Of a stretch of 64,000 nt of DNA, positions 46,597 through 56,700 are shown one piece after another (the stretch's first letter is position 1; every line of letters starts with the position of its first letter). The translations under genes were made by a program, and so were the position numbers. The stretch comes from Zygnema cylindricum (lineage: Eukaryota > Streptophyta > Zygnematophyceae > Zygnematales > Zygnemataceae), in the NCBI GenBank assembly GCA_037447655.1, contig JBBHKE010002273.1:20584-84583 (forward strand). The letters run 5' to 3'. A model generated the notes under the pieces. The model was not told the origin of the DNA and did no database searches. It was given only the letters and a program-made list of their open reading frames with translations.

Positions 46597-47773
46597 TGTT
46601 GAAATTTAAGTATTTTACAGGTCTAGAGATTGTAAAATAAAAGTCAAAACAATGACAGCTTGCCTCTAACTATTCACTAAAGTCCCCACACTTGTCGCAG
46701 TCAGTGAAGACTTGAGAAGGAGTTAGATCCATGGCTGCCTAGGCTGTCCAAAGAGCACAAGAAGGCAAATCTCGATAGAGTAACCTAAAATATTTGACGG
46801 GCCCAGGATTTTATCCGGATATCTGCCGTCCATCAAATTAGCCGGTAACCTTAACCTATAAGTCTAGGACTAGTATTACGTTATATAAGGTTTGATAAAT
46901 ATATAAATTGTTACACATAGATTAATTCATTTAACCGAGAATAGATACTTAGTGCATAGATACAGTTTGATTTAGTATGGAGTACGGTATGGGGACGGAA
47001 CGGATACCGTGCATTTGTTTCGATAGCGAAACAAATACCGCGCGTCGAATTTCAGCGGCTAGGATTATAGCCGGTTTTGATCGGACGGCGGCGATAGGCG
47101 CCGCAATCACGGAAGAGTTACTTTTGGCGTTTTACGGCCTTTGCCACATCAGATGATACGTGGCGTGATAACATTGGGTTACAGGAACTCCGGAGATTAC
47201 AGGAACAAATCCTGATTTGACACGTGTTGACATTTTGGCCATGTTGTACTATGGCTGTACAAAAAGTACACCGGAACCTGTACTTTTCTGTACGACACAG
47301 TAATTTGATTGGTGCCGTACTTCAGTAGATAGAGTTTTAGAGGGGGAATACGACTTATAAAATTTTGGGTAGGTAGCTGCCTCTCCCAGAGAGCACCTTG
47401 TATAAATGGCAAACTTTGGCCAGCCATAACAATAATTTACTTGACCATTTTCAGTGATTCTTTTTGCTGCAGACTCAGGGGAGTCCAGGCTACACAAGTA
47501 TGTAGTGGGTCAGAGTTTTTGCTTGGCAAGGTGGCTGTATTTCTTAGGGAAAGTCAAAATGGGTGAATCTGTCCAAAACTCATATTCTAATTTTGCATTC
47601 TGTGGTGGAATTGAGCAGATAGAAAGTCTTATTTCACAGGGGTGAAGCTACAATGGGTTTGTGATTGTCAAGGGTCAGTCATTTGGGTTTGTATCAGCTT
47701 AGAGTCGGCACTATCTAGATAAGCTTCTTTTGGATCTGCGATTTCTGTGGGCAATGGAGCACACAGAGTTTCA
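46597..47773 (+). mobile_element. Solo copia LTR E5
   Basis: 1177 bp, TGTTGAAATTTAAG...GAGTTTCA, flanked by a perfect TACAG duplication (46592-46596 and 47774-47778). It lies inside the 3' LTR of E4. No internal region remains, so an element inserted and then collapsed by LTR-LTR recombination. It keeps the tRNA-like module (about 46795-46870), GTAC cluster (47244-47325), TATAAATGG (about 47401) and terminal ATGGAGCACACAGAGTTTCA. Confidence 0.92.
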
Positions 47774-48345
47774 TACAGTCCTTTGATTGGCATCGTGCTT
47801 CAGTAGAAGGGGTTTAGAGTGGGACTAGGACTTAAAAATTTCGCGTAGGTAGCCGCGTCTCTCCTAGAGAGCACCTTGTATAGAAGGCTAACTTTGAGTT
47901 GTCATAACTATCAACCCAATTGACCAATTTCAGTGATTCTTTTTGCTGCGGACTCAAGGGAGTCTAGGCTACACAAGAGTGTAGTCGGTCAGAGTATTTT
48001 CTTGCCAGGGTGGTTGCATTTGGAAGGGAAAGTCAAAGTGGGGAATGTTATCCAAAACCCATATTCTAACTTTGCATTTTGTGGTGGAACTAAGCACACA
48101 GAAAGTCTTAGCTTCTTTGGATCTGCAAATTCTGTGCGGCAATGGAGCCCATAGAATTTCACGTACGGTCACTAGTGTACAGATATTGGAGTGTAACAGA
48201 TCGGACCAGATTCCTCTATTTTTCACACGGAGCTTGACACAATTTGGTTCACGCCTAACGGAGGTCGTACGACCAAGTTATTCCGCTTCTAAGATTGCAA
48301 TTTCACCACCTAGAAGCAGTTTCCCGCACCCCTAGCGGAGGGTAC

Positions 48346-49378
48346 TGCAACTTTGAGATCTCCATAGGACCTCAAAGTAGGCAACTCACACGAAGCCTTT
48401 AAAATAACCTTGACCCGTTTGTGTTTCAACAAGAATAACTGCCACTTTGGCAGACAAAAACTTTAACCACCTTCACCCTTGTGAATGGAAGACTCTCTTA
48501 AGTCGATAGCAAAAATAATCTCTAAATTTGCTCCCTTGAGTAGTAAGTTATGAAGGGTTAAAGTTGACTGTTTGTATAGAAGCTCTTTGGGAGAGAGGGT
48601 CCAATCTATCAAATTTTTCTAAGTCTTATCTCTGTGTAGAACTCCATCTACTAAAGTACGGCACCAATCATAATACTGTATCGTACATAAAGGTACAGGT
48701 GTCGGTGTACTTTCTATACGGCCATTGTACGACAAGGCCAACAAGTCGACACATGTCACTTTTGGATTAGTTTATGTAATCCGCGGAGATGCCGTAATCC
48801 AATGTGATTGTGCCACGTGGCAATTGATGTGACGTCGACCGCAAACCGCCGAAAACCTATTCCGTAATCTAGGCATGCTTCGTGGCCGTCCAATTAAGCC
48901 GGATTACAATCGTGGGCCTTATAAATACTTGCGCAATATTTGTTTCGTCTTCGAAACAAGATGCGCGGTATCCGTTTCGGATTTTCCGTACCCCGTAGAT
49001 TACAAACTGTATCTATGTCTAAATATAACGTTAAATAAAATAGCTTACGTGTTATCATGTAAATAGCCACCAAACCGTATATACTCTATCATTGAATTTG
49101 ACTAATTGGCTGAGGTAACCGGCTACGGGCCACCCTGACAGACGGCAGGTACCGGGTTCAAATCTTGGGTCCGTCAAGATCTATTTTGGTAAATATACCA
49201 ACCTAAGGTCTGTCCCCGTCCGGATAGCATAGGCGGCCATGGTTATATCTCCCTCTCCAACTTTCAGTGACTGCGACAAGTGTGGAAGCTGGAGAGAGGA
49301 GTTAAAGTCAGACTGCCTCTGCTTCTTTTCTGCATTTTACAAACCTAAAAAATACAAGAATAACCTTTAATTTCTACA
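48346..49378 (-). repeat. E6 3' LTR
   Basis: 1033 bp. Contains the tRNA-like module (about 49100-49180, with canonical GGGTTCAAATC B box), a GTAC cluster (about 48655-48735), and leader hairpins near 48470-48500. Confidence 0.8.
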
Positions 49379-49399
49379 CTCGCTTTATTTTCTAGTCAC

Positions 49400-50188
49400 T
49401 CTTTATTTTAAGACCACACTTCTTCTACAAAAAAATAGTTTAGTGGAAGGCACAGGTTTGGTCATCATATCAGCTACCATTTCACTATATGGTTTATACT
49501 CCAAACTGATTATCTTGTTTTCTACTTTCTCCTTAACAAAGCTAAGTCTAATTTCCATGTGTTTGGCTTTAAAGTGATGTTTAGGATTGGCAGAAATGGC
49601 AATGGCAGCCTTATTATCACAAAACACTTTTTGGACACCACTCTTAAGATGATCAAGCTCACCAAACAAAAAATGACACACAGTATAACTCCCTCTTCCA
49701 ACCTCCCCTCACTTACCTTATTTAATTCCATAGGAGTGGTACAACTATTAGCCTTGTCCATTTGGAATTTTTCTAATATGTTTCCAATGGCCTCCTTTTG
49801 AGTTAATCTTATTATTTTTCTATCTCTGTCTCTCTCTACCTGAATTCCCAAAATATATCTTGCTTCTCCCATATCTTTCATCTCAAATCTTCCTTTTAGA
49901 TCATTTTTCAACTTATTTATTTTATCTATAGATTTACTTAAAATAAACAAAACATCAACATAAATTGCAATAAAAATAATTCCTTCCTCATCTTCAAACA
50001 AATAAATTGAGTGATCTGAGCTGATCCGAATTTATCCCAAACCTGTAAGAAACTCATCGAGCTTCTTGTTCCATTGTCGGGGCGCCTGTTTCAGCCAATA
50101 CACAGATTTGATCAATCGGCATATCTTACTTTCCTCCCCTTGCTCCACAAATATTTTGGGCTTTCGCATAAAAATTTTACTCTTCCAA
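49400..50188 (-). pseudogene. E6 RT end and RNase H, internally deleted
   Basis: From 50001 downward: IFIAIYVDVLFILS (the YVDD box reads YVDV), RFEMKDMGEARYILGIQ, IIRLTQKEAIGNILEKFQMDKANSCTTPMELN. It then jumps near 49680 to FGELDHLKSGVQKVFCDNKAA and HFKAKHMEIRLSFVKEKVENK. The segment between, holding most of RNase H, is deleted. The frame upstream to 50188 continues the RT palm with stops. Confidence 0.75.
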
Positions 50189-50193
50189 CTCTC

Positions 50194-51092
50194 TGTTGAA
50201 AAGACGTACTTTATAGTTCAATTCTATAGTTTAGTTAGAATGTAAAGAGAGAGAAAAAGAGAACCAAAGGCACGCCATGGATGCCGCATCATTTAGGAGG
50301 GAGAATGAAATAGAAGGTATTTTACTATTTGTAGCACAAGACTACCTCTAGCCGGATTTGAACCGGGGTCTACGGAATACTATTTAGACCTTAGCCTTGT
50401 CCAATAAGGCACTAGCGAAACGATATATGTATTACGTTTTACGCATATTTATGTATTTGTTAAACGGCTAATTTGCAGCAGACTAACGAAAACACACATT
50501 AATCAATTCATGCATAGAAGCGAATCGAAGCAGCATAAATACAAATGATCGGACGGCCACAATTGCAGCCGCCACCCGCAATTAACTTTTGGCGGCCTTT
50601 GGGGATAGCGTCACGCGATGCCACATGGCACCATACTATTGGATAGCGGATAAGATAGGAGGAGGAACCATGGCTCCCGTTTTGACAGGCGTCACTTTGA
50701 AAGCCATGTCGTACAATGGCCGTACAATAAGTACATCGCCTAATGTACCGTCTTGTACTATATAGTGTTTCTATTGGACTAGGGTTTAGTAGTAGGCAGT
50801 CGTAAGTAGGCAGAATTGGACTTAGTGAAATCTAGGTACCTCTCTCTAAGAGAGCTTGTAACTATAAAGGTCATATTTGACCAACCATAACTTCTTACTC
50901 AGGGGAGCAAATTCATTGATTCTTTTTGCGTTTCACTCAGGGGAGTCTTGTCCTCACAAGGGTGAGAATAGTCAGAATATTTGTGTGCCTGGGCGGCGCT
51001 TATTCAGCGGGAAAGTAGAAGGGGCAAATATTATCCTAGAGGCTTTACAGAGGCTGCTCACTCTCTGGGTCAATGGAGACCACAGAATTGCA
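50194..51092 (+). repeat. B 5' LTR
   Basis: Modules in order: tRNA-like (50345-50417, antisense; B box complement GGATTTGAACC at 50354-50364), GTAC cluster (about 50705-50750), TATAAAGG (50863), leader hairpins (50934-50966), and terminal 20-nt frame ATGGAGACCACAGAATTGCA (51073-51092). Confidence 0.88.
50345..50417 (-). other. tRNA-like module in B 5' LTR (antisense)
   Basis: Minus strand: CTAGTGCCTTATTGGACAAGG (A box/D-arm) and CCCGGTTCAAATCCGG (B box/T-arm with a complete CCGG...CCGG-type stem). A and B boxes are about 45 bp apart, as in a real tRNA gene. The acceptor stem does not close convincingly. Confidence 0.6.
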
Positions 51093-52300
51093 GGTTATGG
51101 GCCCACCCTTTTGGGTGCCCATATTTGATGGATCATACTTTTTTTATTGGGAAATGATGATGGAGGGAGAACTATTTGAGAAACACCTATGGAGCATAGT
51201 GTCCGGACAAGTTCGATGCCCACCTCCACCTGGGTTTGGAGGAACGCGTTTTTTTGGCACCTCCGCCTCTACAGTAGGTAGAACAGCTGCCACCATCACT
51301 GAGGATGAAGACGAGGAAGGAGAGGAGATTGTCATGGAAGGAGAAATGGGAGGAGTTGCAACTCAAGTGACACCATTGCCGAAGGCGATACCGGCAGCAA
51401 CACCACTAGCAACGGCGACAAGGGTTCAGATCGAAAGATCGGAGTATGAAAAGTGGAACTTCAAAGACAAGGTTGCTAAGCTCTTAATTCTTAAAAGTGT
51501 AGCAAAGGGCATTGCCATTTCCCTTATCACGTCAAATCTTCATCTCAGATTTGGATATCACTAGTTAACAAATATAAAAGTGGATCATTGCAACAGCAAC
51601 AGTTGGCAGAAAACAAGATTGCAGCTTATACTTATAAGGGAGGAAGCATGAATAATTATTGCAATGATTTAGGAGCATTATTTGGAGAGCTAGAGAGTGT
51701 AGGTAACTGATGTTCTGATAGAAAAAGAGTGAACACATTAATGATGAAACTACCTGAAGAGTATGAGAATATCATTAATCGATTGCAGGACATAGGAGAT
51801 AGCAATTGGAATTGGGATGACACATTGGGAATGATTTTAGTGAAAGAAAGCACCATATAGCTTAGGAGAGGGAGTCCAAGTGTTCAAGCTTTGTCTGCAG
51901 GAGCTGATTGGCGGAATCGCGATGAGGGGATAGAGAAAGATCCTTATCGAAACTTTAGAGGAAGAGGACAAGGAGGTGGCAGATTTGATACACAGGGGAG
52001 AGGAACTTCTCGAGGAGGATTATGTCACTTCTGCAAGAAATCGGGACACTATATAGCAGATTGTGGCAAACTTGCAGATCTTCGACTAAAAGATGGGCAA
52101 GGGAACTCAAGAAATGGAGGGAAAAAAAAGGCTTTCCTAACTCAAGTTCATGATGAGCAAGAGAACGAAGAAACCGAACAGGAAGAGGAGCTTGAGGAGC
52201 TTGAGGAGCTTATTCTTAATCTGAAAAACACTGAAAAGCATGTTGACATTCCACGGAGACAAAAGTGTGCTTTCGGAGGTAAGAGGGATCCACTTGAAGA
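51073..52300 (+). pseudogene. B gag
   Basis: Open from ATG 51073, 20 nt inside the LTR, through the primer-binding site (METTELQVMGPPFWVPIFDG), for 163 codons. A frameshift at about 51540 follows SLITSNLH. Gag helices continue in another frame (YTYKGGSMNNYCNDLGALF, LMMKLPEEYENIINRLQD). Gly/Arg-rich RGRGQGGGRFDTQGRG precedes the zinc knuckle CHFCKKSGHYIADC (52023-52064). The acidic EQEEELEELEEL and DIPRRQKCAFGG close the region. Confidence 0.8.
51093..51104 (+). other. B primer-binding site
   Basis: GGTTATGGGCCC directly after the LTR. Its ATG is in frame with both the upstream LTR ATG and Gag. Confidence 0.7.
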
Positions 52301-53410
52301 TGGGTGGATCATACACTCAGGGGCCTCAATGCATATGTGCAAAGATAAAAGGTGGTTCATTAAACTAAGAAAGATCCCAACAGTTGAGATAGAGTACGGA
52401 GATGGTAGAGTAGAAACCACAAGTCTTGTTGGAACTGTTCACTTGAAGGTTCTAGTTAATGGAAAAGGCCTCAATTGTAACACTCTCAGAAGTTCTTTAC
52501 ATTCCACAGCTTAGTAAGAACTTGGTCTCAACATATGTCCTAGATGAAAAGGAGTTTGAAACAGGAACTAGGAAAGAAATCTTCACAGCAAGCTTTGATA
52601 ATGAGGTTTATTTCATAGCTGAGAAGGACAGTCAGGGAAGGTTCAGAATTGTGCTTTGCAATGAAAAGAGTGTTTTTTACTCGTGTGCAAGTGAGATGAT
52701 GCTTTGGTACAAAAGGTTGGGGCATGTGCATCTAGATAGATTAAAGAAAATGAAGAAAATTGGAATAGTGGAGGGTATTACTTTTGAGGATGATGAGACA
52801 TTTGATGATTGCAGTGGATGTGCCCAAGGGAAGATTCATAGACTTCCATTTCCAAAGGCAACCACATATAGGAGAGAGAAAGTATTGGATATAATTGACA
52901 GTGATGTTTGGGGACCTGCTAGATATGCTTCACATGGGGGGAAGAGGTGGATGTTAACTATCACAGATGATTGGTCTAGATACACGAAGGTATACTTTCT
53001 CAGACATAAGTCAAAGGTATAGAGATGTTTCAAAGAGTATAAAGTATGGAGTGAAAAACTACGCGAAACCTCAATAAAAGAGATAAGAGTGATAATGGGA
53101 AAGAATACACCTCAAGGGAATTTGAAGAATATCTTAAAGAAGAAGGAATTCATCATGAGAAAACTGTTCCCTATAATCCGGATCAAAATGGAGTAGCAGA
53201 AAGAGTGAATAGAACTTTAGGAGATATGTCCAGAAGTATGTTAACTGATAAGACGATAGGGTTGCAGTTTTGGGAGGAGTCTATGAACTACGCTAATTTC
53301 ATCAAAAATAGAGTTCTAACTTCAGCAAATAAGGAGGAAACTCCGTATGAGAGGTGGACAGGAAGAAAGCCTGATTTGTCTAGTTTGAGAGTGTTCGAAA
53401 GTCAAGTCTA
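52300..53410 (+). pseudogene. B protease and integrase
   Basis: The protease active site reads WIIHSGASMHM, with catalytic Asp replaced by His. It continues KIPTVEIEYGDGRVETT with a frameshift near 52465. The GAG-pre-integrase zinc domain is MLWYKRLGHVHLDRL...CSGC. The integrase core has Asp in DSDVWGPARY, TITDDWSRYTKVYFL, a stop at 53020, and a frameshift over the second Asp region (53085-53160). NGVAERVNRT (Glu) and NRVLTSANKEETPYERW follow to 53411. Confidence 0.8.
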
Positions 53411-53411
53411 A

Positions 53412-54747
53412 AGTTTGGATTCCGATAAGACTAAATGGAAGTTAGAGGGGAGAGGGAAGCCAGGATATCTTGTAGGATATGATGAGAGCACAAAAGGATA
53501 CCGAGTTTATGACTTGAAAAAGAAAGATAAAATTTTGGTAAAACACATAGTGGTGATGAATGAAGAGAAGTCCATTGATCCATTCAAATATAATAAGGAA
53601 GTCAAAATCAGATTTGAAACGGATCAGTTTTCTGACTTTGACTTTGAAAATGAAGAGAAGGAAGAGGGAGAAAAAGAAAAATCTGCAGATTTTCCAAAGG
53701 AGAAGGAGGAAAGGACAACATCTAAGGCAACGCCACAATACAAAGTGGAAACCGAAGAGGAACTTGATGAGACACCGGAATTGGAAGATAGGGGAGCTGA
53801 AAATCTCCCTAAACGAAACCCAAGGATGCCTTACATACCGGCAACCGATTTTGAAGGGGGAAGAAGAAGTAGTAAACTACTTCAAGAAAGACAAGTAAAT
53901 AACCAACTCACAAAGATGTCTCACCCAAATGAACCTCAAACATACTTAGAGGCCATAAACACTCCAGAAAGTAGCCGGTGGATCACAGCTCTAAATGAAG
54001 AAATGGCCTCTATCATGGAAGCCAATACATGGGAGTTGGTAGATTGTCCACCGGACCGAAAACCGATCGGATGTAAGTGCTTTTTTAAACTTAAATTAAA
54101 CATGGATAATACCATTGAAAGGTACAAAGCTAGGTTAGTTGCAAAATGATATACTCAGAAAAAAGGGAAAAACTACGAAGAAACCTTTGCACTTGTTGTC
54201 AGATTTCCTTCTGTTAGAATCCTTTTAAGTATAGTCGCAGCGGAGGATATGGAAATCCACCAGATGGATATTAAAACGGCCTTTTTGCACGGAGAGTTGG
54301 AAGAAGAAATTTACATGAGGCAACCGAAAGGATTCGTGGAAAGTGGGGAAGAAAACAAAGTTTGCAAACTGATAAAATCACTCAATGGGCTTAAGCAAGC
54401 CGCGCGACAGTGGAATATAAAGCTCGACGAATTTCTGACCGGTTTGGGGTATATCAGAATTAGTTCAGATCACTCCATATATTTATTTGAGGATGACGAT
54501 TGAGTGATATTTATTGCTATTTATGTGGATGATTAGTTGGTCTTAAGCAAGTCATTAGATAAAATTAAAAAACTAAAACGGGATCTTAGAAGTCGCTTTG
54601 ACATGAAAGATCTCGGCGAAGCAAAGAACATTTTGGGAATTCAAATGGAGAGAGATATAGGGAATAGGATTATAAGACTCACTCAGAAAGAAACAATTGG
54701 TAATATGCTAGAAAAATTTCAAATGGAGAAAGCAAACGGATGTACTA
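53412..54747 (+). pseudogene. B RT, left part
   Basis: The linker after integrase (YLVGYDESTKGYRVYDLKK and an acidic stretch) leads to RT: WELVDCPPDRKPIGCK, ERYKARLVAK, a TGA at 54147, HQMDIKTAFLHGELEEEIYM, LNGLKQAARQWN, and the YVDD box at 54522-54533. A TAG follows YVDD at once. The frame resumes through RFDMKDLGEAK and stops at MEKANGCT, where element C begins (54748). Confidence 0.82.
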
Positions 54748-55389
54748 TGTAGAAATAAAAGGTTATTTTAGTATTTTCTAGGTTTTGCAAAATGCAAAAA
54801 AAGAAGCCGAAGCATTCTGCCTCTAACTTCTCTCTTCAGCTCCCACACTTGTCGTAGTCACTGAATGTTGAAGAGGGAGCTAGAGCCATGGCTGCCTATG
54901 TTGATTAGAGATAGAATTACGTGTTGTATATTTTGGTAGATTTACCAAAATAGAAATTGACGGACCCTGGATTTGAACATGGTACCTACCGTCTGTCAAC
55001 ATAGCCGGTAGCCTTAGCCAGTTAGTCTGGCATCATGGTTGGACATATAGGGTTTCGTAATTATTTAGATGTTAACACGTAGCCTATTTTCATTCAACGG
55101 AATATTTAGACATAGATACAGTTGTAATGTACAGCCACGGAACATCCGAAACGGATACCGCGCATTTTGTTTCGAAGGCGAAACAAATAGTGCGCAAGTA
55201 TTTATGACGGCCACGATTGTAATCCGACTTCATCGGACGGCCACGAAGCATGCCGAGATCGCGGAATGAGTTTTCGGCGGTTTATGGTCGACGTCACATC
55301 AATTGCCACGTGGCACAATCACATTGGATTTCGGCATTCTGGGGATTCCGGGAATGAATCCAAAAATGACATGTGTCGACTTGTTGGCC

Positions 55390-55472
55390 ATGTTGTACAA
55401 TGGCCGTACACAAAGTACATCGGTACATGTACCTTTATGTGCGATACACTCTTATGATTGGTGCCGTACTTC
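55390..55472 (+). promoter_or_regulatory. GTAC-motif cluster in C LTR
   Basis: Five GTAC tetramers within about 40 bp and one more at about 55467, as in TTGTACAATGGCCGTAC. Similar clusters sit at the matching place in all copia LTRs in the window. GTAC is the core bound by plant SBP-box factors, so this may be the element's enhancer. Confidence 0.45.
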
Positions 55473-55620
55473 AGTAGATAGAGTTTTAGAGAGAGATAGG
55501 ACTTAGAATTTTTTGATAGATTAGACCATCTCTCCCAGAGAGCTCCTGTACAAAAGGTCAACTTTGACTCTTCATAACTTACTGCTCAGGGGAGCAAATT
55601 CAGAGATTCTTTTTGCTATA

Positions 55621-55655
55621 GACTCACGGGAGTCTTGCCTTTACAGGGGTGAAGG
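55621..55655 (+). other. Paired leader hairpins in C LTR
   Basis: GACTC-ACGG-GAGTC (55621-55634) is followed by CCTTTAC-AGGG-GTGAAGG (55638-55655). The B family has CCTCAC/GTGAGG (63695-63710) and E1 has CTACAC/GTGTAG at the second hairpin, so pairing is kept while sequence changes. Confidence 0.55.
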
Positions 55656-55759
55656 TGGTCAGAATTTTTGTCTGCCAAGGTGGCAGTTATTCTTGCTGAA
55701 ACACAAAGGGGTCAGGGTTATCCTGGAAGCTTCGTGTGAGCTGCCTACTTTGAGGTCCT

Positions 55760-56700
55760 ATGGAGGTCTCAGAGTTTCAGGTTATGGGCCCCACCATCTA
55801 GGGTGCCCATATTCAATGGAGTTGGCTTCATATACTGGGAAAGTTTGATGACAGGAGCTCTATGTGAGAAACGGTTTTGGGGAATAGTGAGTGGACGGGT
55901 GAGGCGTCCATCCAGTCTAGGGATACCTCCAGGGTTTACAAGAGGCAGATTCACTAGAGATGCAGATTCATCACAATGGAGGAGACAAAGGAAGGAGAGG
56001 TGGTGGACAAAAAAAGGAGAAGGAGACAATCACACCAATAGCAACCGGTTCGGCATTCATGTCACCTATTCCGAGGAACGAGGAGAATGATATCGATACG
56101 TGGGACTTCAACAATATGACGGCTAAGCACTTGATCCTCCGCCATCTTACTCAAGGGCTTGCATCTCCCCATTTGCAGGTAGAGAGAGCATCCGATCTTT
56201 GGATGGCTCTCATAGAGATGTACCGAAGTGGTACGATTCAGCAACAACAGTTGGTTGATCAGAAAATTAAGGAGTATGCATACAAAGGGGGGAAGATGTT
56301 GGATTTTTGCAATGGGCTTGCTACACTTTTCATGGAACTAGAAAGTGCTGGAAAAGTATTTAGTGAAAAGGAAAAGGTTAATTATTTACTGATGAAGTTA
56401 CCTGAGGAGTTCGAGAACATAGTAAACCGTGTGCAGGACTTGGCGGACTCAAGGTGGATTTGGAATTCAGTGGTAGGAATGATTCTCTTTCGAAGAATAC
56501 AATTAAGATCCGAAAGGGAGGAAAGAGCGGGCAAGCTTTTGCAGCCAGGACTGATTGGAGAAACAATGATTCCAGAAAATAGGTTGGAAATTATTGAGGG
56601 GAGCTGTGGAAAAATCAGACCGAGGAGTTCGGACCAAGGACTCTCAAGGGATTGTGCCATTTTTGTAAGAAACCCGGGCACTATATGGCTGAATGCACTA
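55760..56700 (+). pseudogene. C gag
   Basis: The LTR-encoded start (MEVSEFQVMGP, ATG at 55760) is followed by an extra C in the primer-binding site region (GGGCCCCACC) that shifts the frame. The Gag sequence itself (VPIFNGVGFIYWES) is intact beyond. A second frameshift near 55960 leads into the long stretch with MSPIPRNEEND, TAKHLILRHLTQG, YAYKGGKMLDFCN and LPEEFENIVNRVQDL. A third near 56490 leads to the zinc knuckle CHFCKKPGHYMAEC (56655-56696). Confidence 0.8.
55780..55791 (+). other. C primer-binding site
   Basis: GGTTATGGGCCC after the LTR-terminal TTTCA; same half-tRNA type as in B, E1 and E4. Confidence 0.7.

Larger units (their letters stand above)
42751..48161 (+). mobile_element. 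Copia element E4 (non-autonomous, gag-bearing)
   Basis: 5' LTR 42751-43926, internal 43927-45921, 3' LTR 45922-48161 interrupted by solo LTR E5. Target duplication CGTAC is perfect (42746-42750 and 48162-48166), in gypsy LTR3. LTR start TGTTGATATTTGAGTATT. The polypurine tract is AAATAAGAGGAGTG. The internal part has gag and a fused pol tail only. Confidence 0.9.
42328..48345 (+). mobile_element. Second, internally deleted gypsy unit and LTR3 (interrupted by E4)
   Basis: 42328-42680 joins post-LTR sequence (TTTACCTCTGGGATAGAAAAGAGG, as at 16093) to pre-3'-LTR sequence (GGGATATCATCCCACTCC, as at 34380). The join is near 42404 (GATTAGCACC|AATAGGG). All coding sequence is thus deleted. LTR3 starts near 42681, is split by E4 at 42751, resumes at 48162 and is cut by E6 at 48346. 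It follows LTR2 directly apart from E3. Confidence 0.75.
54748..55779 (+). repeat. C 5' LTR
   Basis: Ends ATGGAGGTCTCAGAGTTTCA. Contains AGCCATGGCT (about 54885), tRNA-like module (54957-55030, antisense, embedded in a TTGACGGACC...GTCTGTCAA hairpin), GTAC cluster (55390-55472), and leader hairpins (55621-55655). The 3' LTR is highly similar, so this is a comparatively young insertion. Confidence 0.88.
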
